A stretch of 64,000 nucleotides of DNA from Euptelea pleiosperma (Eukaryota; Streptophyta; Magnoliopsida; Ranunculales; Eupteleaceae): positions 22,203,913 through 22,267,912 of the forward strand of contig CM068547.1 in NCBI GenBank assembly GCA_035048495.1, in the 5' to 3' direction. Both the position numbers and the translations under genes were made by a program. Of this stretch, positions 46,004-56,501 are shown piece after piece (position 1 is the first letter of the stretch; every line of letters starts with the position of its first letter). Below the pieces are notes generated by a model. The model was not told the origin of the DNA. It saw only the letters and a list, made by a program, of their open reading frames with translations, and did not search any database.

Positions 46004-49000
46004 ATATATGACTTAATCAGATAGTTTGTAGTTTTTTGGTGCAATACTTGAATGTACAAAAAAATGAAGATTCATGTTCTTATTTGTTGTTGTTTAATTT
46101 TGAATTTTAATGTCTAATTAGCTGAATGATGTTTCTATGTCCAGTTTCTTTACTTTCATGATGATGATGATGATATGACATGATCACTTTGTTGTATAGT
46201 TTGTAGTTCACTAGTTTTTTTATGAAATAACTACTTGAATCTTTCATTAAGAATCTGTTTTTTTTTTTTTTTCTGAATTTTGCAATTTCCATGTGAAATG
46301 TAATTGAATTTTGTTTCTGGGTCCTTTAATTTCAGATAAGTTTCTAATTTTTGTAAATTACATTCTTCAATTCTCCTTATTGGGTTATCTGACTTCATCT
46401 TTTTGATGCATAGTTTGTGAATTCATGGTGAATAACTACTTAATTCTTCCTTGAAACTCTGTTCTTCACTTTTCAAATTCTGTATTTCTATGTGCAATTT
46501 GACTGTTTTTTTTTGCGCCCTTTAAATTTTCATAAGTTGCAGTATTTTTTGTTAAAAACTTATTTACATTTATATTTGATCTTTTTCTTACTTGGTCCTA
46601 CAGTTAGAGTCTACTAATTCATTTTGCTTCTAATCGTGGTATAAAAAAGACAGGCGTAACCCTCCATCCTGTTCCATTATTCCGTATTAATGCTAAAACA
46701 CGTTATTTATATTACGCTTGTAATGTTTTAAAAACTTATTATTTTGAAAATAACAGCCATTATCCTTATCATGATTTTTCAAAAAAATAAAATAATTACA
46801 TTTTGACAGTTTTTTAATGTGATTTGACACGTAATAATGGGCATTATAATGGAAATAACACAAACGGTTCTGTTATAACGTTACGATATCCCCATTTAAA
46901 CTTTGCTTTTAATTGCTTAATTTGGGGTTTCTCTGTTTTTATGTATCTATTTTTCGGTTTTTTGAAAATTGTGTAAGATACCTTTGGTGACTTAGTTTTT
47001 TAAAAGGTCATATCCAGTTAATTCCTTCACTGGTGTTTCAATTCTAGGCTTGTTATGGAGCACACAGCCCATTTTTGTTTTATTTTCTGATTCTTGTGCA
47101 GTAGAATATATTTGTGTCTGGGTTCTGTAATTGCAATTGGCTTATGGGCCTCTGCCTGTTGGACCCTTTTTTTTTGTGTGTCCCTGACTAATGGATTGTT
47201 TAATTTTGGATTTGGTTAAAGATCATGTGAGATGGCATTATGGCAATGATCCTATCGAAAAGGACTAGTTGACTTAATTCCTTTCTTGTTGCTTCAGATA
47301 CTACCGATCGCTGCCACCCGTGAGCAAAGCTTATGGGATTCTCTGCTTGATGACCACAGCAGCATATTATCTCCAACTTTGGGATCCTCCGGAGATCTTA
47401 TCATTAGATTACGCGCTCGTGCTGAAACGTTTTCAGGTTCTTAATTATTGACTGCCTAACATTAATCATTACTATTGTATGAACTCAATTTCACATCTAA
47501 GCATTTCTATCCATTTATTTGAGGATGCAGGTATGGAGGCTTATCTCAAACTTATTCTTCCTTGGTGGATTCTCATTCCAATTCGCGATGCGTCTTTTAA
47601 TGATGTAAGAAAGGTCGCCAACTGTTAAATATACTGTCTTTTCTTTTTACCACATTTTCAGTCATAACTTTGTATGAAAGCTTTATGTTGGGGGAGTTCT
47701 TGGGAGTACCTGTAAATGTTATCTTCCTGCACTTCGACTCAATTGATTTTACCTACCCAAAAGAAGGTCATAATTTGTAAAAGAGGAAGTGGGGTTCAGA
47801 GGAAAACATGAGCCACATGAAGGATGATTCTTCAGGTCCCACCTTGAGAATTTCCTGGTCAAATTGACTCAATCAGATAATCCTCGGGCATTTGAATGCA
47901 CTAGGATTCCTATTCGTAAAGAAGTCCAAACTTTTTTTTTAAGATAAGAAAATAATCGTATGTGAAAGATATAGTGTCTTTATATAGCTGTGTTTGGCAT
48001 TACAGAAAATAAGTCAAAAAGCTGCTTTTGAAATGGAGCAAAACAGCCTTTCTCACCGGGTTAAGGAGAAACAGTTTTTCAACTGCTTCTAGCTTAATGC
48101 TTTCGCAGACTGCAGTTTCTAAACTTAAGTGAAACTTTATATAAATACTGACATTGCTCTTCTACCTTTTTATGACTTTACTAAATGACAAAACAATCCA
48201 TCTAAGCCTAAAATAACTTTTCTAAATGACAAAACTACACTTGCTAGTCTTTAATACCTTTCCTAAATGACAAAATCATCCTAAAAGACCCAAACCCATT
48301 GCTTTTACCCACCGCTTACAGTAGTAAGCTATAAGCATTGGTCACCGCAATCCCAAACAAAGCCTAATAAGCCATTGGTTCAAATGCGCCTACCTTTCTA
48401 GGCTTTTTTTATTTTCCCAGTCTCTCTTTTCCCTTTTCTAGTCTCTAATATATCTTCATTTATCTCTCCAATAAATATTAATTTCTTCTACAATATTTCT
48501 CATATGTATTCTCTTCATTTGAAGAATTCATGGTGTATTTTTCTTTTTCCTTTTGAGCTTGCATCTGATACTCTTTAGCATTGAACTACATAGAGCAAGA
48601 TATGGCGTTTTGTTAGAGAGAGGGCCCTTTGATAAGAGGACAGCTGACTTCCTATGGATGATGATAGTTGGAGCTTTGTCACTCCTGGTAAATCCAATCA
48701 AACTATTTTTTCTTAAAGGATAATTGAGGTACCTGTCAAGTGCTGTAACTGTATGCATGGAATAGATGCAAGGAAGGGGGATTTTGACCCACCATTCAAT
48801 GGTCCACCAAGGAGATGCCAAGAGTTGACCTGATTTGACTGAATGGGTCTTTTGCTCAAGTGATCTCATTGGTGGGACCCTTTGGATGGTGGTCGTGTAT
48901 TCCATGTGTACATTTCCCATTCTCCTACAGTATCTAGTCTTCCTTGCGTTGGTACATATTATACATGGTTGTTTCCTTTTAAGTATATATATTAACACTG

Positions 49001-51301
49001 ACTATTCGGCATCTTAGGTAATTGCCGCCATTCCGATGTTTTGGATTCCTTTCATGGGATATGCTTTGGTGTTCATGCTTGTCTATGTTTGGAGTCGTGA
49101 GTTTCCGAACGCACAAATCAACATCTATGGTGTTGTAGCATTGAAGGTATGTTGTTTACTTAGTTTGTATTTTAGTTATGTACATCTGTATAGATTGGTA
49201 CTGAATTACCTAAGAAATCAAAGTCTTTGGAATTGTTAGAAATTGCCTTTGTTCACTAAGAGACTCACATCCTCAACTCTGTATTTCTATTTTTGGTAGT
49301 TTTAGTTGGTTACCCAAGTCTCCTGTAATGAGAGGACAGGAAGATGTCATCCTTATTCTTTATGAACGTGGGACACATTTGTTGAGGTTCAGATTCATCA
49401 AGGAGATCATAAGTTGAAAATGGAACTGACTGGTGTTAAACAACACACTCCAATAACATGCCCACTCAGCACTTTGCTGAGACTCGAACCCGCGACCAAC
49501 TGGGACCTCCTACTCTGATACCATGTTGGCAACTACTTTACTCTAAAAGCTTAAGCTGTTAGAGGGAGCCGTAACTATGTATATCAAAGGGTACACGGGT
49601 CTAACAGAGACTGAGTGCTGACCACACAACCAAACAACACACCCCCTCGGCACTTTGCCGGGGACTCGAATCTGCGACCTACTAGGACCTCCCTTCTCCG
49701 ATACCATGTTAAACGACCACTTTACTCTAAAAGCTTAAGCTGTCAGAGGGAAGTGTAACTATGTATATCAAAGGGTCCACGGGTCTAACAGAGGCAAAGT
49801 GCTGGCCACACAACACACTCCAATAACAACTGGATGATTGTAACCATCCAACCAAGATTTTTTTTGCACTTGTTGCCTTATTTCTGATCAGATGGTTAGA
49901 TTCATCCTATCAGGTTAGTTTGGGCCTAAGCTTTCTTTGATGGGAGCCACTGAATGGTGGGTCTCACCCTCTTCACTGGTCCTTGTGTTCATAAATTTCT
50001 AGTTAGTCAAGATGCAGTGTCTTGTACATATGGGAGCTCCAATCTTGTAGAATAACACAATAATAAGAGTCAGTCTAGAGCTACACCCATTTCTTACATC
50101 CCATTCTTACACCTAGTTGTAGGACCCACATGGAGCTCATGTCAGACAATCCAACCATACATTGATTTTTTCATGCCACGATCATCATCACCAAAAATCA
50201 GTTCATTTTATAGTTTTCCTTCATTGACATGTAACATGAATTATTGTAGTTGGCACAACTGAACTATTGATTGTGTTTGTAGGGTTTCTATCTTCCTTGG
50301 GCAATGCTTGGACTAGATTTGATATTTGGATATTCTCTGAAACCTGATATCCTCGGAATGGTTGCGGGGCATCTCTATTACTTCTTAACAGTGCTTCATC
50401 CTCTTGCTGGAGGAAGAAACATACTCAAGACTCCACTCTGGGTGTATCCTTAATATTATTTACTTAGCTTTCTTGAAACCATGCAAAACCTTCCAAATTC
50501 TTATAAAACTAGAGTTATATTAAAATGAAATTCGAGCAATATTAGTTACACCCCCTTGTGATTCAATTTTCATTAGCAATACCCCCTGACAAATCAAGTC
50601 CAGAACAACCCCTTTGACCAGACCATTAAGTTGTTGACGTACTACACCTTTGGTCATGGATGTCCATGGTTGTATGAGCCATGTGACACATTCTTAGAGA
50701 CCATAGACTGTATGGGTGCTATACCCATCTTTAGGTGAACCTACAGACCAAACATCAGCTCGATTGGCAGTTTATAGTCATTTTCATGGGTTGGTTTTAG
50801 CCATGTATTCAAGCATAATTTGGAGTACTGAGATCCAACAGCTAGAAATCACCAATTGAGTTAATTTTTAGTCTGTAGGTCCACCTAGGGATGGGCCAAA
50901 CATCCATATGATCAGTGGTCTCTAAGAATGTGTCGCCTGGCTCATACAACCATGGATATCCATACCAGAGGAGGTTTCTGGACTTTGATTTGTCTGGGGT
51001 GTTGGTAATTAAAATTGAATCACAAGGAGTGTTACAAAAATGGCCAAAAATTTAAGAATCCTTCTAAAATAAAGTGGCAAAACAGTTTAAGCTTTTACTA
51101 GTTTGAGAACTGTTGGGGCATCTTTTGACACATCTATTAAAAGGTTTGTCTTGTTGTGATATGTTATTACCTTAATGTCTGTGTAGTCACAAGCTGGTTG
51201 CATTTTGGGGTGAGGGAACTCAGATAAACAGTCCAGTTCAGCCCAATCCCAGAGCCGGGGTTGCCTTCCGTGGAAGAGGTCATCGACTTGGAGGTCGTTA
51301 G
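45948..51301 (+). CDS. DER1: Derlin-1-like protein (ER-associated degradation), complete, 242 aa
   Basis: Coding exons are 45948-45964, 47298-47436, 47531-47604, 48594-48687, 49018-49146, 50283-50443 and 51187-51301. Introns are GT..AG and the summed CDS is 729 nt with TAG at 51299-51301. The start MSTPGEYYRSLPPVSKAYG matches plant Derlins. The WR motif (VWRL) opens exon 3; RTADFLWMM and YVWSREFPNAQIN mark the rhomboid-like core; the Gx3G-type membrane helix region GMVAGHLYYFLTVLHP follows. The tail FRGRGHRL fits the SHP box (FxGxGxxL) that binds the p97/CDC48 ATPase. Derlins are multi-pass ER membrane proteins that help move misfolded proteins to the cytosol for degradation. Arabidopsis DER1 is 266 aa, so size fits. 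A (CT)n run directly follows exon 1. Confidence 0.95.
45966..46001 (+). repeat. (CT)n microsatellite at the 5' end of Derlin intron 1
   Basis: About 16 CT units begin 4-8 nt after the GT donor of exon 1. The rest of intron 1 (to 47297) holds no recognised element. Confidence 0.9.
47988..48363. mobile_element. Candidate TIR element in Derlin intron 3
   Basis: Ends GCTGTGTTTGGCATTAC and, inverted, GCTTTGTTTGGGATTGC are similar over about 17 bp. The interior has repeated TAAATGACAAAAC words. No target duplication was found, so the superfamily is open. Confidence 0.45.
49441..49828 (-). repeat. tRNA-like (SINE-type) sequence in 2.1 tandem copies, Derlin intron 5
   Basis: A unit starting CAACACACYCC begins at 49441, 49635 and again at 49811. 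On the minus strand each unit reads ATGGTATC(A/G)GAG, then CGGGTTCGAGTC or AGATTCGAGTC, an RNA polymerase III B-box-like word. A matching A box was not defined. Function is not inferred; it may be SINE-derived. Confidence 0.55.
50545..51035. mobile_element. Palindromic MITE family, copy 3, with long outer arms (Derlin intron 6)
   Basis: Outer arms GTTACACCCCCTTGTGATTC and, inverted, GTAACACTCCTTGTGATTC continue as inverted repeat through CAAATCAAGTCCAGAA to CATGGTTGTATGAGCC and the family core. Near the core each arm has its own dyad (CATGGATGTCCATG at about 50653-50666; ATGGATATCCAT at about 50952-50963). No exact target duplication was found. It sits between the last two exons. Confidence 0.8.
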
Positions 51302-51536
51302 CTTGTCTATTTGAGATTAATGTAAAAGTCTATAAACATGATATCAATGTTCTAATCCCAAAGATCATAATGAGTCCAAGAAGTGATCATATTAAATTAT
51401 ATTGCCTCTTATTTTTTCTCCTTTAATTGTTGTAAGCAATCAGGTACACTTATTTAGTTTATGTTTTGAAGGAACAGATGTATAACAGATATAATCTTAA
51501 TTGAGTGTAGAGAAGAACACTTGCATATGTATGAAA

Positions 51537-51745
51537 CTAGTGGGTGGCCCATGCCCACAGCACTCTCCGACAAAGCGTTTGCCAAAATCGTGTGTGAGTG
51601 GCTGAGATCTATTGTCCAGTTGGGGGATAAGATCTCGGCCCTTCTTTATTGAAGCCTATAAGAGGGGGTATAAGTGGTGAGACAACCACTGTCACTTGTT
51701 ATATAGACTAGTGGGTGGCCCGTGCCCACGGCACTCCCCGACAAG
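51537..51745 (+). repeat. Single E-type subunit of the higher-order repeat, plus the start of a next one
   Basis: ACTAGTGGGTGGCCCATGCC.. through GTATAAGTGGTGAGACAACC to CACTTGTTATATAGACTAG is one subunit (about 173 bp). A second head (GTGGGTGGCCCGTGCCC) follows and breaks off at about 51745. It lies about 235 bp beyond the Derlin stop codon. Confidence 0.8.
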
Positions 51746-52890
51746 AATTCGTTTCCATGCGAAAATATGCCCTTATTTTCAAACATAATTGAAAAATGCA
51801 TAATTTATTGGGTGCAATCAAACAGCCCTTTAAGGCATTTCTTAGAAAAAAAATTTTAAGGAAAAAAGAAGATTTTCTCAAGAAAAATTTCTGTGCAATC
51901 AAACATGACTTTAGACTCCATAATGACTTCAGTAAATCAAGCTTAGACAAACAATTATAAGACTTTTGGCATCAGTACAAAGCGCATTAAAATGGAAGTA
52001 ATGCAAATATTTCATCGAAATGACTATCCGGATTCACTGCGACTAGTCAAAGCGGCCGCTCTACTTTTCCAAAACCTTCCAAATTAACAACAACCAAGGT
52101 TATGAAATTTGGTCTGAACTATCCTTAGTTTACATGAATGGATGATCTCAACGATAGGATCATGCGATACTTAGCCACAGATAAGATCGGATTGGAACTG
52201 CCTCCAGCAGTCCAGCTCCAGGGTAAGCCGAGAGTCAACCCAGTCTGAATATATACACACATGATCCGAACCTGACCCGGTTGGGTCACTATCTCTGGAT
52301 AAGGAAATGAAATAAAAGAAGGACCCAATGACCCTTTCCTAAGCTAGTCATTTAAAACTAATTTCTTCAACAGGAATTGTTTATGATCCCTAATGTAAAT
52401 GGAAACTTTGTCAACAGGAAACACACAAGTGGATATAGAAAAATAATTTCTAGAAAACTTATTCAAGGCAACCATACTAGAGCCTTAGTGTAAAATATTT
52501 CTTTGATGGATATTTTTTTAGTTGTTTCAGTCCCACATTTATTCTTCCTTTCTTGATAACCCCCAACAGTTTTGTACAAGGAAAAACACAAAAAAAAGGA
52601 CTGGATCAGATAAAATAACATGGATTAGAATCTAAGAATATCTTAAATGTCCTGTGATCTCTGTTTGCAAGGTCACAAACACTTGTTTAGGAACACAAGT
52701 TAGGAAGAGAGAGAGAGAGAGAGAGAGAATGAATGATCTCACTGTGATTAATAATAGACAGAGTGTAATCAATAAGTGGCATGCTTTAGCATAATCTATT
52801 CTAAATACAATGATATCAAGGCCGATTGACTCGCTTTATAATGTCATTTAAACTCAAATAATTATTCAATTTGAATAAAATCTACTTGAT
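51746..52890. other. Intergenic sequence with a (GA)n microsatellite
   Basis: (AG)n at 52703-52728. GTGCAATCAAACA occurs twice (51811 and 51893), hinting at a decayed element end. No gene is seen. Confidence 0.45.
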
Positions 52891-52894
52891 CCGC

Positions 52895-53070
52895 GATTTC
52901 TAAGCGATTCGATTGAAGTTATTTTCATGGGTTGATTTTAACGGAAAGAATTCAAGCATTATTGAGCGTTATTTGGGTGCAAAGATCCAAAGGTTGTAAA
53001 TCACTAATCAGGCTGATTTTTGGTTTATAGGTCCACTGAGGGACTGGCCAAACATTCATAGAGTAAAACT
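52895..53070. mobile_element. Palindromic MITE family, right half only (copy 7)
   Basis: Matches the family centre and right arm: TTTTCATGGGTTGATTTTAAC, GATCCAAAGGTTGTAAATCA, CTAATCAGGCTGATTTTTGG, then GACTGGCCAAACATTCATAG. Left half and outer right end are absent. Confidence 0.7.
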
Positions 53071-53109
53071 TGTGTCACAACGGATTGCAAACTTGATCTG
53101 TGATCCTAC

Positions 53110-53275
53110 AATGGAAGCTCTGATTCGTGAATTTTTTTTTGTCTTGTTTTGTAGGAAAGCCAAGTGGGCAGTAGTTTACGAGCAAAGTGCGAGAGGATGG
53201 AATGCGAACCCAAGTCATGGTATCGACACCCAAAAACTTTACCAACTTAACAGCATCCTCATTTCTATCTGAGTT
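53110..53275 (-). repeat. Candidate tRNA-derived SINE
   Basis: On the minus strand TTAAGTTGGTAAAG (A-box-like, tRNA D-arm form) is followed about 30 nt on by GGGTTCGCATTCC (B-box-like). Downstream is an A-rich tail (complement of the T-run at about 53132-53141). No target duplication was found. Confidence 0.5.
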
Positions 53276-53749
53276 TGAATAACTCCTTATCATTTATATG
53301 TGGCCGCCTTGGTATAATATGGACTTAGCTGATCACAATCCTTAGGTAGTGTAGGAACATTTCTTCACCTCACGTTCCTCAAGGTTGGCTCGGACGAGAA
53401 GAGTCGGAGTCTTACTTCTCCTACTGATTAGACGCCGTGTAGAACCTACAAAGACACTACGACCCTCAAGTAAGAAGAGGAAGATAGATTTACAGGTGAA
53501 TTGTCTGAAGATGAGATGATCATGCCTTTGCTTATGACCTTGATTTATAGATTCTAGGGTGATTCCTACTTTTAGAAGGACTGGGACATATTGGAGACTT
53601 TCTATTGAGAGAGGTTCTTCATTCTCATCTGCGTTGAAGAGGCTGTGCAAAATATTGGATCGGCACTTGGTAGCAGCATGTTGATGTATTACTTGGCTGG
53701 GTGAGGAAACTCGAGTGTGTGAGGGCTACTATCTGCGTTAGTTGCTACA

Positions 53750-53840
53750 TAGGGACACCCTGCCGTAGTGGGATTGAACCCACACATCTATCACCGATCA
53801 AGCGGGCAAGAGTAGTTGTACCACTAGATTGTTATGCTTC
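53750..53840 (-). repeat. tRNA-like fragment
   Basis: On the minus strand TCTAGTGGTACAAC is followed by GTGGGTTCAATCCCAC, resembling tRNA D-arm and T-arm. The acceptor stem is not present, so it is at most a tRNA-derived repeat. The rest of 53290-53920 holds nothing recognised. Confidence 0.35.
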
Positions 53841-53922
53841 TACACTCGATAAACTGTATCGTACTTTCTTTCGTTCCAAGCGATACAAGTATCATGCTTT
53901 TGCTTTTGCTTGATCGATGGGT

Positions 53923-55085
53923 GTCCATCGTCAATGTTGATGATGGACCACAGTTTGAGCCACGTGGCACACTCTTAGAAATATATGGATGTTTGGCGCA
54001 TCCCTAGGTGGATCTACATACCAAAATTTATTCTGAGAAGTAATTTATTGATGTTGAATTAGTCTTTTTCATGATTTATTTTTAATAGTGGGATTTCAAG
54101 AATTATTTGGGGATACTCAGATCCAAAGGTTAGAAATTACTACTCAGACTGAATTTTGGTATGTAGGTCCTAGGGTTGGGCCAAACCAGATGCCCCAGAT
54201 CATCAATCAAGCTGATTTTTAATGTGTTTATTCACCGAAAATTGGGCTAACCATCTACGCAGTCATTGGGCCCAAAAATTGATCTATTTAAGGCCAGAGA
54301 GTCCTCCGCATCAATTGCAATGGGAGTCCTCTGCATTTAAAATTTTCCCTTGGTTTTTTATTATGAAGAATAGTTGTTAAATAATTTTCTATTAGGGTTG
54401 GGATCAGGGAACTCGCCTTCTTGCACTCGTCCTTTCAGTCGTGCGCTCTCGGCCTTGGATTTCGAGAATCCAATTGTGGTTGTTGGATAGTTAAATTTTT
54501 AATTAATACTATAGATATTAATATATTAAATATTACATAGTGTTAAAATTTTAATTACTACCAGATATATTAAATTAAATTATTAAAAAAAGCCTTATAT
54601 AGGGTTTTCGCCTTAGGCCTCAACATGTATCGAGACGGCCCTGGCCGAAACATCCATACGACAGTAGTCTCAAAGGAGCAGACTTGCCTGACCACCCACA
54701 ATTTAAGCCACGTGGCAATTTAATAGAGGACACCGACCGTATAGATGTTTGACCAATCCGTAAGTGGACCTACAAACAAAAAATCAGCCTGATTAAAGAT
54801 TTCAAACCTTTGGATCTTTGTACGGAAATAATGCTCAAATTCCTACGGTTAAAATCAACCAACAATGACTTCAACTATCACTTAGAAATCACTGATCGGA
54901 TTGCTTTTGGGTTTGTTGGTCCACCTAAGGGATTGGCCAAACATCTATACGGTCAGTGTCCTCTAATAAATTGCCATGTGGCTTCTATTGTGGGTGGTCA
55001 GGCGAGTCTTACTCGTCTCAAAGAGTGTTGCACGTGGTTCATATTAAAGTTCTAAACCTTTGATGACAGTGGGCTGTCATCAAAG
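53923..55085. mobile_element. Palindromic G-box MITE, copy 4, split by later insertions
   Basis: The left end at 53923-53948 is a 12-bp-arm hairpin, then GAGCCACGTGGCACAC (CACGTG 53961-53966) and the family core to about 54165. The right arm resumes at about 54641 (GAAACATCCATACGACAG), is split by copy 5 (54676-55014) and its duplication, and ends with AGTGTTGCACGTGGTTCAT (CACGTG 55031-55036). A perfect 12-bp hairpin follows at 55058-55085. The stretch 54166-54640 includes a further diverged right-arm piece (about 54197-54270). Confidence 0.72.
54676..55014. mobile_element. Palindromic G-box MITE, copy 5, 339 bp, with 9-bp duplication, nested in copy 4
   Basis: Ends GAGCAGACTTGCCTGACC and, inverted, GAGTAAGACTCGCCTGACC. 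GTCTCAAAG flanks both sides exactly (54667-54675 and 55015-55023). The whole element is a near-palindrome with AAGCCACGTGGCAATTT (CACGTG 54709-54714) near the left end and ATTGCCATGTGGCTT at the right. A 9-bp duplication points to mobilisation by a Mutator-like transposase. Confidence 0.92.
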
Positions 55086-55087
55086 CC

Positions 55088-55250
55088 CGTGACTACCAAT
55101 GAGTTCTCGGCAAGTACCCGGAGTACTTTTTGCCACGTACACATGTGAGTAATTTTTTAGATTTCCTTTTAAGCACATGGGTACATGGCAAAAAGCAGTC
55201 ATGGTGCGTGCCCAAAACTCGTTGGTAGTCAAGGGTTCGATGACAGTCCG
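55088..55250. mobile_element. Second kind of palindromic element next to copy 4
   Basis: CGTGACTACCAATGAGTT..TTTTTGCCACGTACACATGTG is mirrored by CACATGGGTACATGGCAAAAA..AACTCGTTGGTAGTCA. Arms are about 70 bp with a short AT-rich centre near 55155. Flanking duplications were not found; it may have been copied into the end of copy 4. Confidence 0.65.
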
Positions 55251-55261
55251 TGTAGTGAGTT

Positions 55262-55911
55262 GTGTAACATGTTGTCAAGAGTGTTTGGTTGTAGACTGTA
55301 GAAGGGTAAATTAGTCAATTTGGTCAACATGTAAAGTCGAGGGTCTTCTTTACGATGCAAACGTTCCTTCTCATCTCTCAGTCGCTTTCATTCAATCAAT
55401 AAGGAATAATGTACTAGTCTTTGAAGTTTGAAAAGTCAATGATGGCATGGGAGACGACTTTGACCAGGTCCTCTCTCTCTCTTCTCTTCACAAGTTTGGT
55501 ATGAAACAGGGGGGGCCTAACAGCTAACAAAAAAACAAAGGAAACCAAAGTCAAGATGTTCACACCAGGGTTAAATTATTTGCAAAAACTAAGGGAACCA
55601 CAAGGCATAAACAACAACGGCAACACGACAAGTTTATCCTTTACAAGCCTTATATCCATAATTTGTAGTGTCCAACGATGTTGGACATAAAAAGTGTCCA
55701 ACACCAACCAATAAAATCGTGACACGTATACCTAGAGAAACTGGGTGACCATACCAACCGGTTTTCCCCTCTATCTTAAACATGCTTTGTTTTTTTTTTT
55801 TCAACTTATATAGCCTGGAACTCTCATTCAACACGTTGAGTGTCCAACGACAGGTGACCCTATAACAACTCATAGTAGTCTTCAGTTTTCACATATGGGT
55901 ATGTCATCACG
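55262..55911. other. Intergenic, no recognised feature
   Basis: GTGTCCAACGA occurs at about 55669 and 55833 and a T-run at 55790-55801. No gene is seen. Confidence 0.45.
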
Positions 55912-55920
55912 GCACCGTTG

Positions 55921-56316
55921 GAGTAAACCTTCGATCACACCTGCCGTCACCCCGACAGGCCGCTGACTGCAGTCAATATGAGCCACGTGGCTCATTCTTA
56001 AAAGACAGACAGTATCGATGTTTGGCCAATCACTAGGTCGACCTACAAACCAAAAATAAACCTGATCAGAGATTTCTAAGCGTTGGACTGATGTTATTTT
56101 CATGGGTTAATTTCAACTGTAGGAATTTGACCATTATTTGGGTACAATGATCCAAAGGTTTTAAATCACTAATCAGGCTGATTTTTGCGTTTGTAGGTCC
56201 ACCTAGTGGTTGGCCAAACATCCATACCGTCAGTGTCCTCCTGAGAATGTGTCACGTGGCTCATATTGGCTGCAGTCAGCGGCGTCGCTGACTGCGGTGT
56301 CATCGAAGGTTTACTC
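55921..56316. mobile_element. Palindromic G-box MITE, copy 6, 396 bp, with 9-bp duplication, upstream of the USP gene
   Basis: Ends GAGTAAACCTTCGAT and, inverted, the same 15 bp. GCACCGTTG flanks both sides exactly (55912-55920 and 56317-56325). CACGTG lies at 55984-55989 and 56253-56258. A perfect 10-bp hairpin (GCAGTCAGCG arms) sits at 56272-56295 and the palindrome TGACTGCAGTCA near 55963. The core matches copies 2-5. It lies directly upstream of the first USP exon, probably in the proximal promoter. Confidence 0.93.
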
Positions 56317-56329
56317 GCACCGTTGCCTC

Positions 56330-56501
56330 TAAATTAAGTGACATTTTGTTTTTGGTTTTTTCTCCTCCTCTGCTTCTGCTAAACGATATCAACTCCCTAG
56401 TCCCTCCATATTTGGAGGTACAAAATCTTTTTTGGGTGTTTGATAGCTTTTGTGGAGAGAAGAATTGATGGGTTTTCTTCTTCAGTTGGTTCTAAGACTT
56501 T
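56330..56501 (+). other. Probable 5'UTR exon of the USP gene with a short uORF
   Basis: The donor GTAAGT at 56502 pairs with the acceptor at 57111-57112 (GGGTACAG). An ATG at 56468-56470 opens an 11-codon frame (MGFLLQLVLRL) whose stop TAG is formed across the splice (T at 56501 plus AG at 57113-57114). The transcription start is not known, so whether the uORF lies in the mRNA is inferred. Confidence 0.45.

Noticed and set aside
49520..49545. CTCTGATACCATG as an LTR primer binding site
   Set aside because: It recurs inside tandem tRNA-like units with no LTR start or end next to it.
53750..53840. Possible tRNA gene on the minus strand
   Set aside because: D-arm- and T-arm-like words exist but no paired acceptor stem or sensible anticodon arm was found.
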